Assembly (NCBI RefSeq): GCF_003342675.1
Contig: NZ_CP031148.1
Span: forward strand, 2,046,001 to 2,110,000
From: Haloplanus rubicundus
Lineage (GTDB): Archaea; Halobacteriota; Halobacteria; Halobacteriales; Haloferacaceae
DNA: 64,000 bases
Direction of reading: 5' to 3'
Shown here: one piece after another, positions 42,728 to 50,790 of the stretch
How positions within the stretch are numbered: the stretch's first letter is position 1
Layout: the number at the start of each line of letters is the position of its first letter
Position numbers and translations under genes: made by a program
Notes under the pieces: generated by a model
Told to the model about the DNA's origin: nothing
Databases searched by the model: none
Seen by the model: only the letters and a program-made list of their open reading frames with translations

Positions 42728-45385
42728 ATGGTCGATTTGACTCGACGGAGTCTGATGGCAACGTCTACAGCAGCCGCACTCGGCGCCAGCGTCGCCGGCG
42801 TCGCGAGCGCGAGCGACTCGGAAATTTCGGAAGGGGACACGCCGGGCGCCCCGAGCGTCGAGGGAAGCCTCAAGCGCCTCTCGACGACGGCCTTCGGGGC
42901 GGAGGTGACGGGGCCGTTCGTCTTCGAGGACGGGTCCCTGCTCTACAGCCTCCAGCACCCGGAGGAAGCCAATCCCGAGCCCTTCGGTCGGGCGGCGGTC
43001 GGCTACTTCAGCGGCTTCACCTTCGAGTTCGACGGGAACAACGACGACTTCCCGGAGGTCGGCATCCCCGACACCGAGGAGAAACAGCGCCGGGTTCGAT
43101 CCGAGGCCGGTGACTACACGGTCCTGATTCAGGGACGCGAACCGATCGGCGACGGCGAGGAACGGCTGGGGGTCACCCAGACGCCCGACGGCACCGACAT
43201 CACTCAGCGCAACTTCGCCGGCACGCAGTACGGGGGCGCGGCGACGAACCCCGACTGCAACCAGTTCGTCCCGACGGACGAGGACGGCACCGAGGGCTAC
43301 CTGTTCACCAACTGGGAGAACAGCCCCGGCTGCATCTCGCGGGTGTTCCTCAGTCAGGACGAGGACGGCGAGTGGAGCGCCGACCCCGAGGACGCGATGA
43401 ACCTCCCGAACACGGACGCCTTCCGCGACATCGGCGGGACGCGGATCAACTGCTACGGCGACCTCAGCCCGTGGGAGACGCCCGTCTCCTCGGAGGAGAA
43501 CTACGCGCATCCCCGCGTCTCGCTGACCCACACCGTCGGCGACGTCGTCGAGGCCGGGAGCGGCGAGGGCATCCTCGGTGCGTGCCAGTTCTGGAACCGA
43601 CCGAACCCGTCGGAGATTCAGAGTGCGGTCGACGAGTACGACGAGGTCGACGGTTGGTACGTCCAGGGCTACTGGGCGATGACGGGCGTCGAGTTCCTCG
43701 CCTACTATCTGGGCGCCGAGCCGGCCGATCAGAGCGGCGACACCAATCTGGCGACGACGCCCATCGACGACGTCTACCCGAATCCGTACCGCTACGGCTA
43801 CCACGTCGATATCCGTGAGCCGACCGCGGAGGAACCGGACCCGATCAAGTACTGGGTCGCGGGCCGTGCCTCCTGGGAGGCGCCGGACTTCCAGGGCGAC
43901 GACCGGACCCTCTACGGCTGTTCGGACGGCGACAGCAAGGGTATCTACAAGTTCGTCGCCGACGAGTCGATCCCGAGCTACGAGAACACGGACGACATCG
44001 CGGGGATGCTCTACGCCCCGAAGATCACGAACGACGCCGCGAACGCCGCGGAGTCCGGCCAGCGTAACTCCCCGGCCCAGACGCCGCTCGAAGTCGAGTG
44101 GATTCCCCTCGGCCACGCCACGAACGGCGAGGTCGAGTCCTGGATCGCCGAGTACGACGACATCACGCAGGCCGACTACCTCGAAACCCACGCCGACACC
44201 GACTGGCAGGAAGACCCGGCGGCCGCCATCAAGGAGGCAGACCTCGAAGTCATCGCGAACGGCAACCGGAACTACATCACGAACGAGGAAATCGTCGAGT
44301 GGGCCGCCCAGTACGAGGAAGACGGCCCCGACGGCGTCGACGAGGACCTCCGCCGCGTCCCCTTCCTCGAGACCCGGGCGGCCGCGAAGGAGATCGGCGC
44401 CTCCATCGAGTTCAACAAGGCCGAGGGCGTCGACAGCGTCGACGACTCCCAGCCCGGCGACTTCGTCTACTTCGGCATCTCCGAGTTCAACGACGACCTC
44501 GCGGACGCGACGGGCGACGTGCAGATGGACCGCGTCGACGGCGGCGTCGTCTACCGCGCGGAACTCGGTCCCGACTACGACGTCTCGACGCTCGAACCGG
44601 TCATCACCGGCCCCGACTTCACCGACGGCCCGCAGGACGCCGACGACGCCCTCCGCAACATCGACAACGTCTACACGATGCGCGACGGGCGCGTCCTCTG
44701 CTGTGAGGACGGCTTCGGCGGTCCGTCTCGCTCCTACCCCAACGACGGGCTCTACGTCTTCCAGCCGAACGTCCAGGTCGACGTGGACTCGATGGCCGTC
44801 GGCTACGGGCAAACCGGGCAGGCGACACTCACCGCGTCGTCGCTCCCCACCGGCTTTTCGGGCGCCGAGGTCACCGTCTCGGTCTCGAACCCCGAAGTCG
44901 CCACCATCAGTGGCGTCGAGTTCCCCGACGACCTCGGTCTCACCGAGCGCTCGGTCAGTTCGGACGGGTCCACGGTGACGATTCGGGTCGCCGACACCGA
45001 CCGCAACGTTCAGGCCGGCGGCCGGAACGTCCCGCTCGCCACCCTCACCGTCCGCGGCGACAGCACCGGCACGACCGACCTGCAGGTCGCCGTGGGGCAG
45101 ATGGACGACGAGGACGGGAACGCCGTCGGCGCGAACGCCCGTACCGGCGTCCTCGTCACCGGCCCGCCGACGGTCACGGGCGGTGCGGCGCCGACCGACC
45201 CCGACGGCGACGGTCGCTACGAGGACCTCAACGGTAACGGCCGACTGGACTACGAGGACATCGAAATCCTGTTCAGCAACTTCGACGCCGACAGCGTGGC
45301 GATGAACGAGTCGGCGTACGACTTCAACGAGAACGGCCAGCTCGACTTCGACGACGTCGTCGACCTCTACGAAGAGGTCAACTGA
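42728..45385 (+). CDS. Tat-exported PhoX/DUF839-like phosphatase with cohesin-like domain and dockerin
   Basis: 885 aa. Residues 1-33 are a twin-arginine signal (DLTRRSLMATSTAAALGASV, cleavage after ASA). Residues about 40-670 match the PhoX/DUF839 family: LKRLSTTAFGAEVTGPFVFE, NCYGDLSPWETPVSSEENY (conserved NxYGNxSPWET-type motif), AMTGVEFLAYYLGAE, YKFVADESIPSYENTDD and a final VYTMRDGRVLCCEDGFGG. PhoX enzymes are Ca/Fe-dependent alkaline phosphatases acting outside the membrane. Residues about 680-812 are a cohesin-like beta domain (VDSMAVGYGQTGQATLTASS; VSVSNPEVATISGVEFP). Residues about 820-885 are a dockerin with two Ca-binding loops, DLNGNGRLDYED (from about 833) and DFNENGQLDFDD (from about 865). 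The next gene encodes a membrane-anchored cohesin-like partner. Confidence 0.88.
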   Translation: MVDLTRRSLMATSTAAALGASVAGVASASDSEISEGDTPGAPSVEGSLKRLSTTAFGAEVTGPFVFEDGSLLYSLQHPEEANPEPFGRAAVGYFSGFTFEFDGNNDDFPEVGIPDTEEKQRRVRSEAGDYTVLIQGREPIGDGEERLGVTQTPDGTDITQRNFAGTQYGGAATNPDCNQFVPTDEDGTEGYLFTNWENSPGCISRVFLSQDEDGEWSADPEDAMNLPNTDAFRDIGGTRINCYGDLSPWETPVSSEENYAHPRVSLTHTVGDVVEAGSGEGILGACQFWNRPNPSEIQSAVDEYDEVDGWYVQGYWAMTGVEFLAYYLGAEPADQSGDTNLATTPIDDVYPNPYRYGYHVDIREPTAEEPDPIKYWVAGRASWEAPDFQGDDRTLYGCSDGDSKGIYKFVADESIPSYENTDDIAGMLYAPKITNDAANAAESGQRNSPAQTPLEVEWIPLGHATNGEVESWIAEYDDITQADYLETHADTDWQEDPAAAIKEADLEVIANGNRNYITNEEIVEWAAQYEEDGPDGVDEDLRRVPFLETRAAAKEIGASIEFNKAEGVDSVDDSQPGDFVYFGISEFNDDLADATGDVQMDRVDGGVVYRAELGPDYDVSTLEPVITGPDFTDGPQDADDALRNIDNVYTMRDGRVLCCEDGFGGPSRSYPNDGLYVFQPNVQVDVDSMAVGYGQTGQATLTASSLPTGFSGAEVTVSVSNPEVATISGVEFPDDLGLTERSVSSDGSTVTIRVADTDRNVQAGGRNVPLATLTVRGDSTGTTDLQVAVGQMDDEDGNAVGANARTGVLVTGPPTVTGGAAPTDPDGDGRYEDLNGNGRLDYEDIEILFSNFDADSVAMNESAYDFNENGQLDFDDVVDLYEEVN

Positions 45386-45458
45386 GGCCGCTCGGTCGGC
45401 CCAGACGGCCGGCCCGCAGCGCCCCATCCCACCACCCCATTATCACCATACGACAACC

Positions 45459-46190
45459 ATGACACGAGAGACACGATCGATTTCGATACTCGCCGACACC
45501 CGCCGTTGCACTGCAGTCGCGCTGGCGGCGCTCGCCCTCCTCGGGGCGGTGGCGGCGGCCGGGACGGCCACGGCACAGAGCAATCAGCCGACCATCGTCG
45601 TCACCGACGGCACGACTGCACCGGACGGAACCACGACCGTCGGAGTCGTCCTCACGAACGCCCCCGACGGTCTCGCTGGCTACTACCTCGAACTCACCGT
45701 CGAGAATCCGTCGGTGGCACGCATCGACGCGGCCAGCTACCCCGACCAGTACGGTCTCACGAGCGAGCCCGCGATCGAGGATGACGGGGCGACCGTCACC
45801 CTCGAAGCCGCGGACGTGGAAGGCGCCGTCGAACCCGGCGCGACCGACGTGACGCTGGCGACGGTGACGGTCGCGGGCGCCGCGCCCGGCGATGTCGAAC
45901 TCACCGTCACCCCACAGCAGTTCGACGCCGACGACGGGAGCGCGTTCACCCCCGCCACGGCGGCCGGAACGATCACCGTGAGCGGCAGTGGCGACGCCCC
46001 GTCGGCCGACGGGGCGACCGACGCCGACGGCACCAGCGGGTCCGACGCCGACGGGACCGACGCGGACGGCGACGCCGCCGAGGGCGACGCCGACGCCGAA
46101 TCCACCGAGGGCGACGGACCGTTCTCGCCGGTGCTGGTACTCGTGGCGGTCGCACTCCTCGTGGCCACCGGCCTCCGACGGCGCAACTAA
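45459..46190 (+). CDS. membrane-anchored cohesin-like surface protein
   Basis: 243 aa. A Sec-type signal (CTAVALAALALLGAVAAAGT, cleaved near ATAQ) precedes one cohesin-like domain, residues about 46-175: TTVGVVLTNAPDGLAGYYLE, LTVENPSVARIDAASYPDQY, DVTLATVTVAGAAPGDVELT. It is similar to the cohesin-like domain at residues 680-812 of the PhoX protein just upstream. An Asp/Ala/Gly/Thr-rich linker (about 178-218) and a C-terminal helix with FSPVLVLVAVALLVATGLRR anchor it, resembling but not matching the PGF-CTERM tripartite tail. With a dockerin on its neighbour, it is a good candidate anchor for that enzyme (inference). Confidence 0.82.
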   Translation: MTRETRSISILADTRRCTAVALAALALLGAVAAAGTATAQSNQPTIVVTDGTTAPDGTTTVGVVLTNAPDGLAGYYLELTVENPSVARIDAASYPDQYGLTSEPAIEDDGATVTLEAADVEGAVEPGATDVTLATVTVAGAAPGDVELTVTPQQFDADDGSAFTPATAAGTITVSGSGDAPSADGATDADGTSGSDADGTDADGDAAEGDADAESTEGDGPFSPVLVLVAVALLVATGLRRRN

Positions 46191-46204
46191 CCCCCCGACG
46201 ACCC

Positions 46205-46621
46205 ATGTCACAGTCAACTCCCACCCCCGACGACGCGGAATCGATCCACCGTGAGTACGTCCTCGACGTGCGCATCGTCGAGCGTCCGACCCCCGACGGG
46301 ACGGTCTACCGGTTCGAAGCCCCACACCACGGCGGCGCCGAGTTCGACGACCCCGAGACGGCCGAACTGTACGCCGACGTCTACTTCGACGTCAACGGCT
46401 TCGACGAGTCGAAGGTCGGCGAGGAAGGCGTCCCGCCGGCGATCATCCAGGCCGGCCGGGACACCCTCGCCGCGTACTTCCACACCCAGTCGTACGGCGA
46501 CATCAACTGGATCGCGTCCTTCTACGGCTTCAAGCCGGAACGGACCCAGCGGTTGATCGACCGAGTCCGCAAGCGCGCGGCGAAGATTCGCGAGGGCGTC
46601 AGCGACCGCGACTTGGACTGA
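46205..46621 (+). CDS. conserved haloarchaeal protein, function unknown
   Basis: 138 aa soluble, acidic. The first half (REYVLDVRIVERPTPDGTVY, then RFEAPHHGGAEFDDPETAEL) is probably a beta sheet. The second half is helical: PPAIIQAGRDTLAAYFHTQS and YGDINWIASFYGFKPERTQR, the latter reminiscent of a small helix-turn-helix. No metal motif or TM. It starts 14 bases after the cohesin-like gene and may be in the same transcript. I recognise no function. Confidence 0.75.
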   Translation: MSQSTPTPDDAESIHREYVLDVRIVERPTPDGTVYRFEAPHHGGAEFDDPETAELYADVYFDVNGFDESKVGEEGVPPAIIQAGRDTLAAYFHTQSYGDINWIASFYGFKPERTQRLIDRVRKRAAKIREGVSDRDLD

Positions 46622-46963
46622 TCGCTCCCGCCGCCGCCTTCGAATATCATATATGAGAACTCAGTCCGTAACGTTATGTCCATCCCCGCCACCGATACAG
46701 GTGGGCGACTCGATTCGACACCGGCACGACGATAGGTCGTTCCGGGCAGTCGATTCGGCGCGGTTCCGGGGGGAACGCGTCGAGCGTCGAATCGGGGCGC
46801 CTCTCGCGTGTGACCCCTCGCTCTCGACCGCCCGTCGCAGTCGTGATTTTTGGGCGACTCGGGCGTTCACCGTCCCGCCCGTGGTATCGCCGAGCGACGT
46901 GTCGGTGTCGCCGGCGCGGATCGTTCGTGGCAGCAGCGTACGGGGATCGAAAACGAGCGCTCG
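46622..46963. other. intergenic region without clear gene
   Basis: Convergent region between the 138-aa gene and gatA. A short A/T patch (ATATCATATATGAG, about 46645-46658) lies just beyond the 138-aa gene and a T-run (GATTTTTGGG, about 46846) is near the middle. I see no protein with a believable composition on either strand and no strong hairpin. Confidence 0.5.
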
Positions 46964-48235
46964 TTACGCCTCGACGGCGCTCGCGGCGCGGACGATCGTC
47001 CGCTCGTCGAACGCGCCGCCGATCAGCTGGAGGCCGACCGGGAGTCCGTCCGCCTCGCCGGCGGGGACGGAGATGGCGGGGAGGTTCGCGAGGTTGACCG
47101 GCACCGTGTTGGCGTCGGCGAGATACATCTGGAGCGGGTCGTCGAGGCTCTCGCCGAGTTCGAAGGGGAGGACGGGCATCGTCGGCGACGCCAGCACGTC
47201 CGCCTCGGCGAGCGCCTCGTCGAAGTCCCGCTTCAGCCACGCGCGGGCGTCCTGTGCCTTCGCGTAGTACTTGTCGTGGTAGCCGGCCGAGAGGGCGTAG
47301 GTGCCGAGAAGGATGCGACGCTTGACCTCGTCGCCGAAGCCCTCCTCGCGAACCTGCGCGAACGCCTCGTTCCAGTTGCCCTCGCTCTCCGTCTCCGGCC
47401 CGTAGCGAACGCCGTCGAAGCGCGCGAGGTTCGAGGACGCCTCCGACATGGCGATGACGTAGTAGGCCTGCACGGCGCGCTCGACGGAGGGGAGGCTCAC
47501 CTCGTGCGTTTCGGCGCCCTGTGCTTCGAGGTCGGCGAGGGCGTCCTCGAACGTCTCGACGACGCGTTCGTCCGCGCCCTCGATCAGTTCCGTCGGGACG
47601 CCGATGGTGAGGCCCTCGACGTCGCCGTCGGCGGCGCTCGCGTAGTCGGCGTCGGCGCCCGCCTCGCGGGTCGTCGCGTCGCGTTCGTCGGGGCCGGCGA
47701 CGACTTCCAGCAACTCCGCCGCCGATTCGACCGTCGGCGCCAGCGGGCCGATCTGTTCCAGCGAGTTGGCGTAGGCGACGAGGCCGTACCGGGAGACCAG
47801 CCCGTAGGTGGGCTTGATGCCGACGACGCCACAGAAGGCGGCGGGACAGCGGATGGAGCCGCCGGTGTCGCTGCCGAGGGCCAGGTCGGCCTCGCCGGCG
47901 GCGACGGCGGCCGCGCTCCCGCCCGAGGAGCCGCCGGGAACCCGCGACTCGTCGACCGGGTTCTTGGTCGGGCCGAACGCGGAGGTTTCGGTGGTCGTCC
48001 CCATCCCGAACTCGTCCATGTTGGTCTTGCCGACGACCGTCGCGCCCGCCGCCTTCAGGCGCTCGACGACCGTCGCGTCGTACGGCGGCACGTACTCTTC
48101 GAGCATCGCGGAGCCGCAGGTGGTCCGGACGCCTTCGGTGGAGATGTTGTCTTTCACCGCCACCGTCCGGCCTGCGAGGGGGCCGTCGTCGTCGCCCTCG
48201 ATGGTTTCTTTCGTGATGAACGCGTCGAGGCTCAT
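46964..48235 (-). CDS. gatA: Asp-tRNA(Asn)/Glu-tRNA(Gln) amidotransferase subunit A
   Basis: 423 aa amidase-family enzyme. The Ser-cisSer-Lys triad is in place: Lys in GRTVAVKDNISTEGVRTTCG (about residue 28), cis-Ser and Ser in VPGGSSGGSAAAVAAGEADL and ALGSDTGGSIRCPAAFCGVV. The Cys/His context KPTYGLVSRYGLVAYANSLE follows the family. It releases ammonia from glutamine for transamidation of mischarged tRNA. It is shorter at the N-terminus than bacterial GatA, as in archaea. gatC overlaps by 4 bases; gatB is not in the window. Confidence 0.94.
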   Translation of the reverse strand: MSLDAFITKETIEGDDDGPLAGRTVAVKDNISTEGVRTTCGSAMLEEYVPPYDATVVERLKAAGATVVGKTNMDEFGMGTTTETSAFGPTKNPVDESRVPGGSSGGSAAAVAAGEADLALGSDTGGSIRCPAAFCGVVGIKPTYGLVSRYGLVAYANSLEQIGPLAPTVESAAELLEVVAGPDERDATTREAGADADYASAADGDVEGLTIGVPTELIEGADERVVETFEDALADLEAQGAETHEVSLPSVERAVQAYYVIAMSEASSNLARFDGVRYGPETESEGNWNEAFAQVREEGFGDEVKRRILLGTYALSAGYHDKYYAKAQDARAWLKRDFDEALAEADVLASPTMPVLPFELGESLDDPLQMYLADANTVPVNLANLPAISVPAGEADGLPVGLQLIGGAFDERTIVRAASAVEA

Positions 48236-48510
48236 GAGACGCTCGGACCCTTGAAGTAACCGTCCTCGGTCTCCGGGGCGTTGCGCAGTGCCTCCTCCTG
48301 GCTCAGTCCCTCGCGGACCTCGTCCGGACGCATGACGTTCACCAGGTCGGCCTCGGCTTCTACCTCGGGCACGTCGTCGAGGGCGTCGAAGTAAGAGAGG
48401 ATGTCGGCGAACTGCACGGCGAAGCGGTCCACCTCCTCTTCGTCCAAATCGATCCGGGCGAGGTCCGCGACGTGGCGCACCTCGTCGGGGTCGACGGGCG
48501 TCTCGCTCAT
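48232..48510 (-). CDS. gatC: Asp-tRNA(Asn)/Glu-tRNA(Gln) amidotransferase subunit C
   Basis: 92 aa. Typical GatC: VDPDEVRHVADLARIDLDEE (about residues 5-24), FAVQFADILSYFDALDDVPE and the C-terminal DGYFKGPSVS, which has the 'FxVPxV' position. It wraps GatA and stabilises the GatCAB complex. The start MSETPVDPD was chosen by the family start and by a TATA-like element about 27 bases upstream; longer in-frame readings lack family similarity. Confidence 0.93.
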   Translation of the reverse strand: MSETPVDPDEVRHVADLARIDLDEEEVDRFAVQFADILSYFDALDDVPEVEAEADLVNVMRPDEVREGLSQEEALRNAPETEDGYFKGPSVS

Positions 48511-48699
48511 GTAGCAGGGGACTTCCGGGCCGGCACTAAGGGTTTCGGTCCGGCCGTCGACGTCGGGGGTTCCGACTGCCACGCCGCCCGCACGGAGGCG
48601 CGGCGATCCGTCGTCAGCCCGTCCCGCGCGCTCCCGCGAGCGCACCGCCGGACGAGAGTGAATGACGCGACGAGAACGATAGAACACCTATCCAGTTTG

Positions 48700-48715
48700 T
48701 TTAGGCCCGCCTAAA
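48700..48715. promoter_or_regulatory. DtxR-type palindromic operator candidate
   Basis: TTTAGGC-CC-GCCTAAA is a perfect 7-2-7 inverted repeat and matches the half-site TTAGG/CCTAA used by DtxR/IdeR-type metal regulators (family knowledge). It lies about 190 bases upstream of gatC and 255 bases upstream of the GlcG-like gene. No regulator gene is adjacent. Confidence 0.5.
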
Positions 48716-48839
48716 AAGCCTCGTCAGCGACGCTATACGCCGATTGGCGAAGACACAATTAGTAAATAGTTTCAATTACCTACTTTTCGTGGCGACGATC
48801 GGATTCACGTGTCGGCTGTTGTATATTATTTGAGTATGT

Positions 48840-48864
48840 CCCGTAGAAAGCGCTTTTTTACGGG
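48840..48864. repeat. short hairpin upstream of GlcG-like gene
   Basis: CCCGTAGAAAGC (48840-48851) pairs with GCTTTTTTACGGG (48852-48864) with one mismatch and one extra base, followed by TTTTAC. It may be a terminator for a transcript from the left or a 5' structure. Confidence 0.45.
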
Positions 48865-48931
48865 TTTTACGGGGCCGAGTCGCTCCGCCATCGAGGCTCA
48901 CGTGTGGCCGGTGGTATCTCGGGACGTAAGT

Positions 48932-48948
48932 GCAAATGTTTATGTCAG
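48932..48948 (+). promoter_or_regulatory. TATA element of the GlcG-like gene
   Basis: AAATGTTTATGTC (48934-48946), 25-37 bases before the ATG at 48971, suits a leaderless or short-leader transcript of the two-gene unit. Confidence 0.5.
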
Positions 48949-48970
48949 TGCGTTCGAAACATATGATTGG

Positions 48971-49420
48971 ATGTCAGATTCTATTACACTTGACACTGCA
49001 AAGAAGTTGATCGATGCGGCCGAACGGAGGGCCGAGGAGATCGACAACCCGATGGTGATTGCGGTCACGAACGACGAGGGGAACCTCGTCGCGCAACGCC
49101 GGATGGACGACGCGTGGCTCGCCTCCGTCTCCATCGCCCGGAACAAGGCGTACACGTCCGCCGCACTGGACATGCCCACGCACGAACTCGCCGAACCCTC
49201 GGAGCCCGGCAACTCCCTGTACGGGCTTCAGACGACCGACGAGGGACGGATCGTCGTCTTCGGCGGCGGCTATCCGCTGCTGGACGAGGACGGTGACGTG
49301 GTCGGCGCGTTCGGCGTCTCCGGTGGCGCCGTCGAACAGGACATGGAGGTCGCGGAAGCCGGCGTCGCTCGGTGGGAAGAGCTTCTCGACACCGAGACTC
49401 CTCAGGCGGTGATGCACTGA
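48971..49420 (+). CDS. GlcG/HbpS (DUF336) family protein
   Basis: 149 aa. The family fold is clear: SITLDTAKKLIDAAERRAEE, MVIAVTNDEGNLVAQRRMDD, ARNKAYTSAALDMPTHELAE and GRIVVFGGGYPLLDEDGDVV followed by GAFGVSGGAVEQDMEVAEAG. HbpS relatives bind haem and sense iron; GlcG relatives are found in glycolate or corrinoid operons. Start chosen at MSDSITLD because the frame upstream has no family similarity and a TATA lies at the proper distance. Its stop TGA overlaps the ATG of the dehydrogenase (TGATG), so the two are coupled and probably act together. Confidence 0.87.
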   Translation: MSDSITLDTAKKLIDAAERRAEEIDNPMVIAVTNDEGNLVAQRRMDDAWLASVSIARNKAYTSAALDMPTHELAEPSEPGNSLYGLQTTDEGRIVVFGGGYPLLDEDGDVVGAFGVSGGAVEQDMEVAEAGVARWEELLDTETPQAVMH

Positions 49421-50583
49421 TGTCGATGAACGCCGTCGTCTACAAGGGACCACACGAAGTCGCCGTCGAGGAAGTGGCCGAGCCGGAGATCGAACATCCC
49501 AACGACGTCGTCATCGACATCACGACGACGTGCATCTGCGGGTCCGACCTCCACATGTACGAGGGGCGGACGGCCGCGGAGCCGGGTATCGTCTTCGGGC
49601 ACGAGAACATGGGCATCGTCGAGGAAGTCGGCGATGCGGTGTCGGATCTCGAAGTCGGCGACCGCGTCGTCGCCCCCTTCAACGTCGCCTGCGGGTTCTG
49701 TGAGAACTGCGAGGACGGTTACACCGGCTTCTGTACGAACGTCAACCCCGGCTTCGCCGGCGGCGCGTACGGCTACGTCGCGATGGGGCCGTACAAGGGC
49801 GGGCAGGCGGAGAAACTCCGCATCCCCTACGCCGACTTCAACGCGCTGAAACTACCCGAAGGCGACGTACACGAGGATTCGTTCGCGCTCCTCGCGGACA
49901 TCTTCCCGACGGGGTGGCACGGCACCGAACTCGCCAACCTCGAAGCCGGCGACTCCGTCGCCATCTACGGTGCGGGACCGGTCGGCCTGATGGCCGCCTA
50001 CAGCGCGAAGATCAAGGGCGCGGCCGAAATCTACGTCGTCGACCGCGTGCCGAGCCGACTCGAACTCGCCGAGGAGCACTGCGACGCGACGCCGGTCAAC
50101 TTCGAGGAGGGCGATCCGGTCGAGCAGATCAAAGATCTGCACGGCGGCGGCGTCGACAAAGGCGTCGACGCCGTTGGCTACCAAGCCGTCGACCCCGAGA
50201 AAGAGGCCGACTCCGCGTACGACCCCGCTCGCGAGAACCCTGCCGTCGTCATCAACAACCTCATTCGGACGGTGAAGCCGACGGGCGAACTCGGCATCCC
50301 CGGCCTCTACGTGCCGGAAGACCCCGGCGCGCCCGACGACATGGCCGCACAGGGTCGACTCGGCATCGACTTCGGCCTGCTGTTCGAGAAGGGCCAGGCG
50401 CTCGGCACCGGCCAGTGTAACGTCAAGTCCTACAACCGCGAACTCCGCGACATGATCATCTCGGGCCGAGCCGACCCGAGCTGGGTCGTCTCGCACCGCG
50501 TCGACCTCGAGGAGGCACCCGAGATGTACGAGGCCTTCGACAACCGCGAGGAGGGCGTCACGAAGGTCCTGCTGGAGCCGTAA
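49420..50583 (+). CDS. zinc-dependent alcohol dehydrogenase, glutathione-independent formaldehyde dehydrogenase type
   Basis: 387 aa. Catalytic zinc residues: TCICGSDLHMYEG (Cys about 38), GHENMGIVEEVGD (His about 60); structural zinc: CGFCENCEDGYTGFC (about residues 89-103). Cofactor fold AIYGAGPVGLMAAYSA (about 186-201) with VVDRVPSRLELAEE, favouring NAD+. Insertions such as GGAYGYVAMGPYKGGQAEKL and VGYQAVDPEKEADSAYDPAR are those of the Pseudomonas putida formaldehyde dismutase/dehydrogenase subgroup. Likely oxidises formaldehyde or another small aldehyde without glutathione. Coupled to the GlcG-like gene. Confidence 0.92.
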   Translation: MSMNAVVYKGPHEVAVEEVAEPEIEHPNDVVIDITTTCICGSDLHMYEGRTAAEPGIVFGHENMGIVEEVGDAVSDLEVGDRVVAPFNVACGFCENCEDGYTGFCTNVNPGFAGGAYGYVAMGPYKGGQAEKLRIPYADFNALKLPEGDVHEDSFALLADIFPTGWHGTELANLEAGDSVAIYGAGPVGLMAAYSAKIKGAAEIYVVDRVPSRLELAEEHCDATPVNFEEGDPVEQIKDLHGGGVDKGVDAVGYQAVDPEKEADSAYDPARENPAVVINNLIRTVKPTGELGIPGLYVPEDPGAPDDMAAQGRLGIDFGLLFEKGQALGTGQCNVKSYNRELRDMIISGRADPSWVVSHRVDLEEAPEMYEAFDNREEGVTKVLLEP

Positions 50584-50603
50584 GTCGACCCATCCGCAGC
50601 CCG

Positions 50604-50618
50604 ATTCTTTATATTCAC
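50604..50618 (+). promoter_or_regulatory. TATA element of the 50-aa gene
   Basis: TTCTTTATATTCAC (50605-50618) ends 20 bases before the GTG at 50638, typical for a leaderless mRNA and supportive of that small gene. Confidence 0.6.
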
Positions 50619-50637
50619 ACCACGACTACCCGAACCC

Positions 50638-50790
50638 GTGTGCCAGTACTGTAGTTACCGCTACCACGACGGCTGGACGCAACTGCTGTCGTACGACGAG
50701 ACGTACCAGACGGCGATGGGCGGCACGTCCGAGTCGACCTACGGCTTCCACGAGTCCTGGGACGACCTCCGCGAGGACGTGGGTATCTAG
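50638..50790 (+). CDS. small Cys/Tyr-rich protein, function unknown
   Basis: 50 aa from GTG: starts MCQYCSYRYHDGWTQLLSYD and ends [14 protein letters not shown]. It has a CxxC pair at residues 2-5 and many aromatic residues, so it might bind a metal as a dimer or with the neighbour. Support for being real: good codon use, a TATA box at the leaderless distance, and a stop codon that forms CTAG together with the stop of the convergent CobW gene (50787-50790). A link to the CobW metal chaperone is only suggested by position. Confidence 0.62.
   Translation: MCQYCSYRYHDGWTQLLSYDETYQTAMGGTSESTYGFHESWDDLREDVGI

Larger units (their letters stand above)
48511..48970. other. regulatory region between gatC and the GlcG-like gene
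   Basis: No gene called. From left: gatC TATA (about 48534-48548), the 16-base dyad TTTAGGC-CC-GCCTAAA (48700-48715), an A/T-rich stretch (about 48758-48785), the hairpin from CCCGTAGAAAGC to TACGGG (48840-48864) with T-tracts, and the TATA of the GlcG-like gene (48934-48946). At 460 bases it is the longest non-coding span of the window. Confidence 0.65.

Noticed and set aside
46675-46734. 19-codon frame starting MSIPATDTGG after the 138-aa gene
   Set aside because: Very short, ends in Arg-rich sequence and has no support from context.
48809-48970. N-terminal extension of the GlcG-like gene back to 48809
   Set aside because: The added residues have no similarity to the family, include a hairpin and the TATA element, and the codon use is unlike the gene.
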